Positions 19,129 through 27,941 of a stretch of 64,000 bases of DNA are shown here, one piece after another. The DNA is from Bacteroidales bacterium. Lineage in GTDB: Bacteria > Bacteroidota > Bacteroidia > Bacteroidales > UBA6680. The translations under genes and the position numbers were made by a program. A model generated the notes under the pieces. It was not told the DNA's origin. It ran no database searches and saw only the letters and a program-made list of their open reading frames with translations. The stretch is from contig JAOARD010000044.1 in the NCBI GenBank assembly GCA_025210735.1, positions 42,479 to 106,478 on the forward strand. The letters run 5' to 3'. How positions within the stretch are numbered: position 1 is the stretch's first letter; every line of letters starts with the position of its first letter.

Positions 19129-21045
19129 ATGAATAATATATTTTTTATAGTACTATATGTTCTTGCTTTTGTAACGCCCTTATTTTTGATATTCAATAGG
19201 TTTGCGTCTGTAAAAACATCGGTTATTATCTCTGTTGGTACAGCTCCACTTTTTGTTGGGTTGTTTAATATGATAAATGTTGCTTTGGGAATCAACGGGA
19301 ATTACTTAATGTATTTAGTACCATTATTATTTGCTGCATTAATCTATTTAATTCAAAAGCCTGTTATTATAAAATCCCTAGTTGAAAGCAAAATATTTGT
19401 TAAACCAATGGTTTTTGGTTTAGTTCTAGGAGGTGTATATTATTATTTGTTTTTCTATAACTACTATAATAGTGGGGAGATTCACTGTGATACAATGTGG
19501 AATTTAGGGTTAATAAATAATTTTAAAAATTATGTGATTCCAAATAATCCAGCTTGGTCATCTGGTGAACCTTTTTTATATCATTATCTTACAAATTGGT
19601 GTTTTGCAGGGGTTTCAAATTTTTCTCAGCTATCAGCATTGAATACTGTTTTAGGAATAGGAAACTATATTGTGATTTCATCTTTTCTGATGATATTGTT
19701 TATAATGATTTCGAGAGAATATATTGTAACATTCATAGTATTTGTATCCTTTATTATTTTTTCTGTAAAACCTGATTGGATAGTTAGTGACATGATACTA
19801 AGGCATTTTAATGGAAATGCAGTTACTTCATATTTCTGGTCATTACCTTTTCTTATAACCTGTTTATATCTGTTTTTTAAAGTACGGAAAATAAGAGATT
19901 ACAATTCTGTTAGAGCGATAGTTATATTTGTTATAGTAAACTTATTTATTGCTTTTGTTTTAGGAGCATCAAAAATATCAAATTTATTGATATTGATAGG
20001 TGTAGAGTTTTACTTCTTTATCAGGTATTTATTGCAAAGGAAAAAAATGAATATACTTAGCTTTTTTTCTTTTGGAGTATTACCTGTTTTTACTTTACTT
20101 TTTACATTTATATATAATATATCGTATGCAAATATTTCATTAGCAATTGGAATAGATGCGAAAGATTTTCATGCATTTAATAGTTGGAATTTGCTTTATC
20201 CTATATTTGTTTTGTATGGAGTTGTATTATCTTATATAGTGTTTCAGCGAAAAAGTATAAACCAATTTAGATGGGAGTTTCTTTTTGCAAGTGGATTTAA
20301 TTTTTTGGCTTTTTTGTTATTTAAACATGCCGGTAATTCAGATCTATTTTTTGGATTAAATTCTATTTTATGCAATTTTTTCTTTATAGTATTCAGTAAA
20401 CATGAAAACAAAGTAAAGCAGTTAGTATATTCAATATGTATATATGTATTTATAGCAATGTTTTATAATGGGGTTGTTGGAAAAGGTTTCTTTGAGATTA
20501 GTATAAGTTCAAAACATATACGAAGCCAAAAAAGTGATTATAATTTTGATAATGATAGAGTAGACGATTTAATTGATTTGTCGCATAAATTAGAAAGAAA
20601 TACTTTTATGATAGTAGATAATCAGGAAAAATCATATACTACCTTGTATTCTGCAATTCTAGGTGTTAGAACATGGAATGAGTCAGTTAGATATTCTTTG
20701 AATACAGATAATAATTATTACAGAGTTTCAAAGTATCTTAAAGAGGAACCCTTTCTTAAGAATATAGGTTCTTTTCCTGATTTGAAAAAGATATATAGCT
20801 CAATGTTGAATGATATAAGTAAAGAAGGTTTTTGTGATGATGATATTGAGAAAAAAGACAATAGAAGAAATATATTTAATGAATTTGTATATTCAAATGT
20901 AGGAGAAAATGAGCATATTGATTATATTCAAAAATATAAATGGACTCATTTGTTGATTGAGAATAAACATTATCCTAAGATTAACAGGATATTGAAGAAT
21001 AAAAATAGAATAATAGGAAAGTATTATAGTATAATTAAATTGTAA
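19129..21045 (+). CDS. Polytopic membrane protein, GT-C glycosyltransferase-like
   Basis: 638 residues. About 11-12 membrane helices span residues 1-~460, followed by a soluble C-terminal region (~470-638). The first large external loop has acidic residues and aromatics (NSGEIHCDTMWNLGL) in the position of the GT-C catalytic Asp/Glu, and the C-terminus has a KYKWTHLLIENKHY segment of the type seen in lipid-linked-sugar transferases. With the GtrB-like fusion upstream it could add a sugar from undecaprenyl phosphate outside the membrane. That is inferred; I do not recognise a named family. Confidence 0.6.
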   Translation: MNNIFFIVLYVLAFVTPLFLIFNRFASVKTSVIISVGTAPLFVGLFNMINVALGINGNYLMYLVPLLFAALIYLIQKPVIIKSLVESKIFVKPMVFGLVLGGVYYYLFFYNYYNSGEIHCDTMWNLGLINNFKNYVIPNNPAWSSGEPFLYHYLTNWCFAGVSNFSQLSALNTVLGIGNYIVISSFLMILFIMISREYIVTFIVFVSFIIFSVKPDWIVSDMILRHFNGNAVTSYFWSLPFLITCLYLFFKVRKIRDYNSVRAIVIFVIVNLFIAFVLGASKISNLLILIGVEFYFFIRYLLQRKKMNILSFFSFGVLPVFTLLFTFIYNISYANISLAIGIDAKDFHAFNSWNLLYPIFVLYGVVLSYIVFQRKSINQFRWEFLFASGFNFLAFLLFKHAGNSDLFFGLNSILCNFFFIVFSKHENKVKQLVYSICIYVFIAMFYNGVVGKGFFEISISSKHIRSQKSDYNFDNDRVDDLIDLSHKLERNTFMIVDNQEKSYTTLYSAILGVRTWNESVRYSLNTDNNYYRVSKYLKEEPFLKNIGSFPDLKKIYSSMLNDISKEGFCDDDIEKKDNRRNIFNEFVYSNVGENEHIDYIQKYKWTHLLIENKHYPKINRILKNKNRIIGKYYSIIKL

Positions 21046-21059
21046 TAAAATATAAAAAG

Positions 21060-22241
21060 ATGAAAGTAGATTTTCCTGCAATACAGACGAAGCATACAGA
21101 GGAAGAGGTTAGATTGATTTCAGAATCAATTCTAAATGCAAAGTCTCTTAGTATGGGAGCATACCTGAAAGAGTTTGAAGATAACTTTGCATCATATTTG
21201 GATGTCAAACATGCATTTGGCGTAAGTAATGCAACTTCAGGATTAGATTTAACAGCTATAATAAGTGGTGTTAATGAAGGAGATGAAGTAATAGTTCCTG
21301 TACACACCTTCACAGCTTCAGCACTTCCTTTTCTTAAAAGAAAGGCAAAGTTAATTTTTGCTGATATTGACCCTGAAACATTTGTGATTGATGTTGCAGA
21401 TATAGAGTCAAAGATAACTGAAAAGACTAAAGTTATTGTTGCTGTACATTTGTATGGTGTACCTGCTGCTATGGATAAGATTATGGATTTGGCTAGGGCT
21501 AATAATATTTTGGTTGTAGAGGATTGTGCACAAGCTCCGGGAGCCGAATACAAAGGGAAAAAAGTTGGTACTTGGGGTGATTTTGGATGCTTTAGCTTCC
21601 ATGGTCAAAAAAATATTACAACTTTAGGCGAAGGAGGAATGATTGTTACAAATAATGATGATTTTGCGAATAAAATTCTTGGATTAAGGAAAATTGGAGC
21701 ACGTCCGTTTGAGAATCAGGAAAAATATTGGAAACCTGCAATGTCAAATATTATTGAAGCTATACCTGGTGAATTTCCTGAGAATTACGCTTTAGGAGAG
21801 ATACAAGCATTTGCCGGAAACCTTATTCTTAAAAGAATTGATGATATTAATGAAAGGAGAGCAAACTATTACAATAGATTTAAGGATGAGCTAAAAGATT
21901 ATTCAGAGTTAAAATTCCAGAAAGTGCCTACAGAAGCTAAATCAGCATATCACCTTCTTCCTGCAAGATTCGTCTCAGATTATGCACATCGTGACGATTT
22001 AATTGATATGTTATTTTCAGAGTATGGTATAAAAACAGTAGTTCAATACTATCCTCTTGATAGATATGAGTTATTTATGAATAATGGTTACGCTCCAAAT
22101 ACTTGTAGAAAATCTGATGAGTTTTTTGATAATATGATATCATTTCCATTTATGTCAGATATGGAGGATAGCATGATTGATTATATGATTAATTCAATAA
22201 AAGAGTGTATTAATAAACTTAGAAATAATGGCTCCAATTAA
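21060..22241 (+). CDS. DegT/DnrJ/EryC1/StrS aminotransferase next to kdnB
   Basis: 393 residues. The PLP lysine lies in SFHGQKNITTLGEGG, with EDCAQAPGAEYKGKK before it. It overlaps the following KdnB-type oxidase by 14 bases, so the likely substrate is the aldehyde made by that oxidase, giving a terminal amino group on a 3-deoxy-ulosonic acid, as KdnA does in 8-amino-Kdo synthesis. The sequence looks more like WecE/PglE-type enzymes than the Shewanella KdnA I remember, so the substrate may differ. Confidence 0.78.
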   Translation: MKVDFPAIQTKHTEEEVRLISESILNAKSLSMGAYLKEFEDNFASYLDVKHAFGVSNATSGLDLTAIISGVNEGDEVIVPVHTFTASALPFLKRKAKLIFADIDPETFVIDVADIESKITEKTKVIVAVHLYGVPAAMDKIMDLARANNILVVEDCAQAPGAEYKGKKVGTWGDFGCFSFHGQKNITTLGEGGMIVTNNDDFANKILGLRKIGARPFENQEKYWKPAMSNIIEAIPGEFPENYALGEIQAFAGNLILKRIDDINERRANYYNRFKDELKDYSELKFQKVPTEAKSAYHLLPARFVSDYAHRDDLIDMLFSEYGIKTVVQYYPLDRYELFMNNGYAPNTCRKSDEFFDNMISFPFMSDMEDSMIDYMINSIKECINKLRNNGSN

Positions 22242-23286
22242 GAATTTTATTTCACCTAAAATCTATTTTAATAAAGGAGGAATAGATCAGTTATCAAATT
22301 TTATTGGTAACTATAGAGTAGGTAAAGATGAATACTGTGTTGTATTTATTGATGAGTTTTTTGAAGGAACAGATATTAATCTTTTGGGTGATACTGAAAA
22401 TATAATTACATATTATGTATCTACTGAAATTGAGCCAGAAACGGCTTTGATTGATATGTATGTTGAGAAGATTAAGATACAGGATAAAAAGATATCATGC
22501 ATTGTGGGTATTGGCGGAGGTATAGTTATGGATGTTGCTAAAGCTATATCAATTATGCTTACTAATGATGGTAAAACTGAGAATTATCAAGGTTGGGATC
22601 TTGTGGCTAACAAACCTTTGCCTAAAATAGGTATACCTACTATATCTGGTACAGGATCAGAGGTGTCTAGAACAACGGTTTTAACTAGTCCAAAGAAGAA
22701 GCAAGGTATAAATAGTGTATACTCAATGTTTGATCAATTAATTCTTGATCCAACTCTTTTAAACACAGTTGATTCTATTCAACGATTCTATACCGGTATG
22801 GATTGTTATATTCATAGTGTTGAATCAATAAGTGGGAGTTATTTAAATGAGTTTAGTAAACAGTATGCTGAGAAAGCTCTTGAACTTTGTAGAAAATATT
22901 TTCTTGATAGTGGATCAGATGCAGAATTGATGATGGCTTCAATGTTTGGAGGATACTCTATAGTATACTCTGAGGTAGGTATTTGTCACGCACTATCTTA
23001 TGGTATAAGTCATGTTTTTGGTTATCATCATGGAGAAGCTAACTGTATAGTATTTAATTATTTAGAAGAGTATTATCCTGAATATGTTCCTGAGTTTAAG
23101 AATATGTTGAAGAGATATGATATATCTCTGCCTAAGGATATTACAAAAGATATATCAGAGGATGATCTTGAAAGTATGGTGAATATGACTCTATTAATGG
23201 AAAAACCTTTAAATAATGCTCTTGGAGATAATTGGAGGGATATATTAACAAGAGAAAAAATAAGAGAGTTATATTTAAAAATGTAG
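22228..23286 (+). CDS. kdnB: KdnB-like 3-deoxy-octulosonate 8-oxidase (iron-type alcohol dehydrogenase)
   Basis: 352 residues of the metal-dependent group III alcohol dehydrogenases. GIGGGIVMDVAKA binds NAD, and PTISGTGSEVSRT is the family signature. Metal ligands D192 and H196 lie in YTGMDCYIHSVES, and H262 and H268 in SHVFGYHHGEAN, with the short loop between the last two seen in KdnB. Length, YQGWDL and FYTGMDCYIH match the Shewanella enzyme that oxidises C8 of Kdo before amination. The partner aminotransferase is directly upstream. The substrate could be another 3-deoxy-ulosonate. Confidence 0.82.
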   Translation: MAPIKNFISPKIYFNKGGIDQLSNFIGNYRVGKDEYCVVFIDEFFEGTDINLLGDTENIITYYVSTEIEPETALIDMYVEKIKIQDKKISCIVGIGGGIVMDVAKAISIMLTNDGKTENYQGWDLVANKPLPKIGIPTISGTGSEVSRTTVLTSPKKKQGINSVYSMFDQLILDPTLLNTVDSIQRFYTGMDCYIHSVESISGSYLNEFSKQYAEKALELCRKYFLDSGSDAELMMASMFGGYSIVYSEVGICHALSYGISHVFGYHHGEANCIVFNYLEEYYPEYVPEFKNMLKRYDISLPKDITKDISEDDLESMVNMTLLMEKPLNNALGDNWRDILTREKIRELYLKM

Positions 23287-23288
23287 TT

Positions 23289-24404
23289 ATGATTGGAATA
23301 ATACCAGCCAGAGGAGGGAGTAAAGGTGTTCCTGGCAAGAATATAAAAGAGATTGCTGGATTTCCTCTAATTTATTGGTCTATTCAGGCAGCAAAAAACT
23401 CTAAGTTACTTACAGATTTCTATATATCTACAGAGGATAAAGAGATTGCAAGAGTTGCAGAATCATACGGAGCAAAAGTTTTGTGGAGACCAGAAGAACT
23501 TTCAAAAGATGATTCTACGACTATTTCTGTATTGCAGAATGTTGTTGAGAGAGTTGATTGTGATGCGATAGTGGTTTTACAGCCAACTTCACCATTAAGG
23601 GATGATGACTCTATAGATAAATGTATTACAGAATATACTAATGGTAATTATGATACATTAGCAACAGGATTTTATACCAAAATACAGGAGTATGCATCTC
23701 ATAATAATATGCGTCGTCAGGATATAAAAGGTTTCTTTTATGATGATGGAAATATTTATATAATAGACAAAGATATTATTAAACAAGGAAGATGGAGCGG
23801 AGATAATATTTGTAGATATGTCTTATCAGAAGAGTATAATTATGAAATTGATACACCTCTTGATTTTGAGATATTACAGTTTCTTCTTAGAAAAAGAGTG
23901 AATGAGGGTAAACAGAGTGTTGATTATAGCTCTATAATAAAAAGTATTAAACTTCTTGTAATGGATGTAGACGGTGTACTTACAGATGCCGGAATGTACT
24001 ATTCAGAGAATGGAGATGAGCAAAAGAAATTTAATACCAGAGATGGAAAAGGGATTGAATTAGTACGTAATATTGGTATTAAAACAGCTATAATAACAAG
24101 TGAGAATACTAATATCGTAGCTAGAAGAGCTGAAAAGCTTAAAGTAGATTATTTATACCAAGGAGCAAAAGACAAACTTCCTTTATTAATGGAAATTTTA
24201 GAAAAAGAGAACATTGGTTTAAATAATGTAGCGTATATTGGCGATGATATTAATGATCTTAATGTATTAAAATCAGTAGGCTTTCCTGTGACTCCAAATG
24301 ATGGTGTTGATGAAAATAAAGAAGTGGCTCTTTTTGTGACAAAAACAAACGGAGGCTACGGTGCTGTAAGAGAATTGTGTAATTTGATAATAGATAAAAA
24401 ATGA
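23289..24404 (+). CDS. Fusion: NeuA-like CMP-ulosonate cytidylyltransferase + KdsC-like HAD phosphatase
   Basis: 371 residues from ATG 23289, 3 bases after the kdnB stop. Residues 1-~210 are a CMP-acylneuraminate synthetase (IPARGGSKGVPGKNI at 5-19, LQPTSPLRDDD at 98-107). Residues ~218-371 are a KdsC-type HAD phosphatase with D226-x-D228 (DVDGVLTDAG), FNTRDGKGIELV and YIGDDINDLNVL. One polypeptide would thus remove the phosphate left by the NeuB-type synthase and activate the acid with CTP. Vertebrate CMAS has the same domain order. The adjacent neuB-like gene overlaps by 4 bases. Confidence 0.87.
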   Translation: MIGIIPARGGSKGVPGKNIKEIAGFPLIYWSIQAAKNSKLLTDFYISTEDKEIARVAESYGAKVLWRPEELSKDDSTTISVLQNVVERVDCDAIVVLQPTSPLRDDDSIDKCITEYTNGNYDTLATGFYTKIQEYASHNNMRRQDIKGFFYDDGNIYIIDKDIIKQGRWSGDNICRYVLSEEYNYEIDTPLDFEILQFLLRKRVNEGKQSVDYSSIIKSIKLLVMDVDGVLTDAGMYYSENGDEQKKFNTRDGKGIELVRNIGIKTAIITSENTNIVARRAEKLKVDYLYQGAKDKLPLLMEILEKENIGLNNVAYIGDDINDLNVLKSVGFPVTPNDGVDENKEVALFVTKTNGGYGAVRELCNLIIDKK

Positions 24405-25249
24405 TTGATTTTAAGAATCTTGAGAAACCGTATTTGATAGCGGAAATAGGTATTAATCATAATGGAGATATGGATATAGCAAAGAAATTGATTGATGCTA
24501 CTTATTCTACTTCATGGGATTGTGCAAAGTTTCAAAAACGTAACCCGGATGTTGCTGTACCTGAAAAACAAAAAAGTGTTATAAGACAGACTCCTTGGGG
24601 AGAGATGACATATATAGATTATAAACATCGTATTGAGTTTGAAAAGCCTGAATATGATTATATTGATAAGTATTGTAGGGAGAAGCCAATTGATTGGACA
24701 GTGTCTGTATGGGATATGGATAGTCTAAAGTTTATATCTGATTATGATATTCCTTTTATTAAAATTCCTTCAGCAATGTTAACTCATGACGAACTTTTAA
24801 AGGAGATATCTAAAACAAAAATTCCTTTATTGGTGTCAACAGGTATGTCAACACTTGAGGAAGTTGATAAGGCTGTGAATATAATGGAGAATCATTGTTC
24901 TTCTTATGCTCTTATGCACACAAACTCTGCATATCCATCTAACCCTGAGGATTTGAATCTTAGTCTTATACCTTTTTATAAAGAGAGATATAATTGTCCT
25001 ATTGGTTATAGTGGGCATGAATTTGGATTAACTCCTACAGTAATTGCTGTAGCATTAGGGGCAACAATTGTTGAAAGACATGTTACTCTTGATAGAGAGA
25101 TGTGGGGGACTGATCAAAAATCTAGTGTTGAAATAATGGGAATGGATATGCTGAAAAAGAGGATTGATGAAGTTGCTGTTGTGAAGGGTAATGGAGTGAA
25201 AGTAGTTACAGAATCAGAAATTCCGATTAGAGAGAAGTTACGTGGATAA
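24401..25249 (+). CDS. NeuB-family ulosonic acid synthase lacking the SAF domain
   Basis: 282 residues, ~60 shorter than usual NeuB. The TIM barrel is complete: AEIGINHNGDMDIAKKLI, CAKFQKR, IPSAMLTHDELL, VSTGMSTLEE, GYSGHEFGLTP and VERHVTLDREMWGTD. It ends where the C-terminal antifreeze-like (SAF) domain would begin. The reaction is PEP plus a sugar or sugar phosphate to a 2-keto-3-deoxy acid. The SAF domain normally lids the partner subunit's active site, so its absence may mean a different acceptor or complementation in trans. It overlaps the NeuA-KdsC fusion. Confidence 0.85.
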   Translation: MIDFKNLEKPYLIAEIGINHNGDMDIAKKLIDATYSTSWDCAKFQKRNPDVAVPEKQKSVIRQTPWGEMTYIDYKHRIEFEKPEYDYIDKYCREKPIDWTVSVWDMDSLKFISDYDIPFIKIPSAMLTHDELLKEISKTKIPLLVSTGMSTLEEVDKAVNIMENHCSSYALMHTNSAYPSNPEDLNLSLIPFYKERYNCPIGYSGHEFGLTPTVIAVALGATIVERHVTLDREMWGTDQKSSVEIMGMDMLKKRIDEVAVVKGNGVKVVTESEIPIREKLRG

Positions 25250-26411
25250 TTATAGAAGAATAGTTGTTTTTTCTAATTCTACTTTTACTGAAAGAGATTA
25301 TAAACGGTTTGGTTTAGATTCTTTTATAAAAAATAATTTTAGGGTTGAAATTTTTGATTTTAGCCCTTTATTAAATAAAAAAGTTTTTAAAGAGTTTAAA
25401 CCAAACAATATATATAAAGGTAGTATACTTATAAATAGTAAAAAACATGCGAGAGAATTGCTTAAATCATTACACAGTAATGATTTGGTGTATATGTATA
25501 TGCCTTTGAATTATAAGACATTATGGGTTTTTAGGTGGTTAAGAATAAGAAAAGTAGAGTATATTATTACCTCACTAGGAGCAATACCTCTGGTTAATTT
25601 CTATAAAAGGTCATTGATAAGACTAGTTAGGGTGAGTTTAAAGATAATTTCAAATCCGGTTAAATTATTTGATATACTATGCTTAAAACTACCAAATAAA
25701 ATATTAGGAATTAATGGAGCTAAATATATAGTCTGTATTGATCAAAATCAATCTCAGAATAGTAGATACTATTCTTTTGAGAAAACAGAATATATACTTG
25801 CTCATGCTTATGATTATGACATCTTTTTAAAAGATAAAGATGTTGGAATAGATGGTGACTATATTGTTTTTTTGGATGAATATGGTCCTTTTCACCCAGA
25901 TTTTCTTACAGAGAATGTAAAGCCTGATTGTGGAGCAGCAGATACTTATTACCCTTATCTATGTAGGTATTTTGATTTTATAGAAAAGGAAAGTGGTAAG
26001 AAAGTTATAATTGCAGGACATCCAAAGTCCGATTATAAAGGTAAAGAGAATCTTTTGGGGTATAGGAATATTGTTTATGGCAAAACAATAGAGCTTGTAA
26101 AGAATGCATATATTGTAATTGGACATGCAAGTACATCACTTAATTTTGCAGCATTATATAATAAGAAAGTGATTCTATTAACTTCAGGTAAGTATACCAG
26201 AAGATATAAATTGTCAATTAATTCAGTTGCAAATGAGCTTGGATGCAAAATTATTGATTTAGATAATGATTTTGTTGATGAAGATAGTGTGCCTAGGTTG
26301 GATTCATTGAAATACGAGTATTATAAGGAAAGTTATATAAAGAAAGCTGGCACAGAAGAAAGTACGATAGCTGAAATTATCTGTAAAAGACTAAATTTAA
26401 GTAATCATTAA
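25242..26411 (+). CDS. Putative GT-B transferase, polysialyltransferase-like (candidate ulosonate transferase)
   Basis: 389 residues from a GTG start that overlaps the neuB-like stop by 8 bases. Mostly not recognised, but the C-terminal half has AGHPKSDYKG and GHASTSLNFAALYNKKVI. These resemble the HP and Ser-rich motifs of bacterial CMP-sialic acid transferases and capsule GT-B enzymes. There is no signal peptide. Its position directly after the synthase makes transfer of the CMP-activated ulosonate a reasonable guess. It could be another cytoplasmic glycosyltransferase. Confidence 0.6.
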   Translation: MDNYRRIVVFSNSTFTERDYKRFGLDSFIKNNFRVEIFDFSPLLNKKVFKEFKPNNIYKGSILINSKKHARELLKSLHSNDLVYMYMPLNYKTLWVFRWLRIRKVEYIITSLGAIPLVNFYKRSLIRLVRVSLKIISNPVKLFDILCLKLPNKILGINGAKYIVCIDQNQSQNSRYYSFEKTEYILAHAYDYDIFLKDKDVGIDGDYIVFLDEYGPFHPDFLTENVKPDCGAADTYYPYLCRYFDFIEKESGKKVIIAGHPKSDYKGKENLLGYRNIVYGKTIELVKNAYIVIGHASTSLNFAALYNKKVILLTSGKYTRRYKLSINSVANELGCKIIDLDNDFVDEDSVPRLDSLKYEYYKESYIKKAGTEESTIAEIICKRLNLSNH

Positions 26412-27931
26412 TGAGTGAAGATTCGGTAAAAAAGAGATATTTATTTAAACTACTAACAAATGTTATAAATTTACCTATAACATTTGTTAGTCAAGCAATA
26501 ATACCTAGGATATTAGGTGCTTCAGCTTATGGTAGTTTTAGTTTTCTGTCAGGATTCTTTACAAATGTAATATCCTTTTTGGATTCAGGAACTTCAGAAG
26601 GTTTTTATACGAAATTATCACAGAGGCAATCTGAGGAGAAGTTAGTAAAGTTTTATTTGCAGTTTGCTTTCAGCGTACTCATTATTTTTTTAATTGTAGT
26701 ATCTTCTCTAATTATTAGCAATGTAAATCAATTGTTATGGCCTGATCAATATATAAAGTATGTATACATGGGCTTATTTTGGTCATGGCTTACATGGTGT
26801 ATGCAAATAGTGCAAAAAATATTTGATGCAAAGGGATTAACAAGGTATGGTGAAGTTGTAAAGATTATACAGCGTTTTGTAGGATTGTTAATCTTAGTGA
26901 TATTTTATTTTGTGTCCTCAATTTCATTAGAAGTATTTTTTTATTATCACTATTTTATACTTTCATTTTACATTATTACCTGCACAATTCTTATCTCACG
27001 AAAGAAATTTTCAATATACTCTGCAAAAAAAATATCGAGAGAGGATTATAAGAATTATATAAAGGAGTTTTACTATTATTCTGCTCCACTATTGGTATAT
27101 AGTTTGTTTAATCTTTTAGCAGGAATACTTGACAGATGGTTAATTCAGAAATTTTATGGATCTGTTGAGCAAGGATATTTTGGTTTAGCTTATCAAGTAA
27201 GTGCAGTTTGTTTTATCTTTTCAAGCTCTATGACACCCATATTTACCAGAGAAATATCAGTTGCATATTGTAATAAGGATGAAGCCAAGATGGTTGATTT
27301 ATTTAATAAGTATATTCCTGTACTTTATTTTGTTGCTGCTTTCTTGTCAATATTTGTTGCTACAAATTCAAAACTTGTAGTGTTGTTAATGGGAGGCGAA
27401 GAATATAAAAATGCTTTTGTAGTAATATCAATAATGGCTCTATATCCTTTACATCAAACATATGGTCAGTTATGTGGTGCAGTTTATTATGCAATGGGTA
27501 AAACTAAAATGTTCAGAAATATTGGCATAATAGTAGCTTCTATAGGAATTCCTTTAGCCTATTTTATGATAGCACCTAAAGAGTATTTTGGTCTTGATTT
27601 AAAAGCAAATGGTTTAGCTATAAAAATGATTGCGATTCAGTTTATATATGTTAATATCCTATTGTATTTTATATCAAAACTTATTAAAATATCATTTTTT
27701 AAATTATTTTATCACCAAATATATTCAGTAGTTCCATTGTTTCTTATCGCGTTTATTATAAAAAGAGTATTTAGTTGTATTGAAATCCATTTTTTTCTTA
27801 AATTGCTGATAAGCGGAATTATTTATTTTGTTCTTGTTCTTATATTGATTTATTTATTTCCAGGTATAATTTCTTTGAAAAGAGGAGAAATTAATTCTAG
27901 AGTAAAAAGTTATTTAAGACGTCATAATTAA
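26411..27931 (+). CDS. Wzx-type polysaccharide flippase (MOP superfamily)
   Basis: 506 residues with ~12-14 membrane helices. The start KRYLFKLLTNVINLPITFVSQAIIPRILG is typed by its FVSQAIIPRILGASAYG segment, characteristic of Wzx/RfbX flippases. It moves undecaprenyl-diphosphate-linked repeat units across the inner membrane. Its ATG overlaps the stop of the preceding gene. It is the first of two flippases in the locus; the other is at 43552 and is not closely similar. Confidence 0.85.
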   Translation: MSEDSVKKRYLFKLLTNVINLPITFVSQAIIPRILGASAYGSFSFLSGFFTNVISFLDSGTSEGFYTKLSQRQSEEKLVKFYLQFAFSVLIIFLIVVSSLIISNVNQLLWPDQYIKYVYMGLFWSWLTWCMQIVQKIFDAKGLTRYGEVVKIIQRFVGLLILVIFYFVSSISLEVFFYYHYFILSFYIITCTILISRKKFSIYSAKKISREDYKNYIKEFYYYSAPLLVYSLFNLLAGILDRWLIQKFYGSVEQGYFGLAYQVSAVCFIFSSSMTPIFTREISVAYCNKDEAKMVDLFNKYIPVLYFVAAFLSIFVATNSKLVVLLMGGEEYKNAFVVISIMALYPLHQTYGQLCGAVYYAMGKTKMFRNIGIIVASIGIPLAYFMIAPKEYFGLDLKANGLAIKMIAIQFIYVNILLYFISKLIKISFFKLFYHQIYSVVPLFLIAFIIKRVFSCIEIHFFLKLLISGIIYFVLVLILIYLFPGIISLKRGEINSRVKSYLRRHN

Positions 27932-27941
27932 TTATTTTGAT

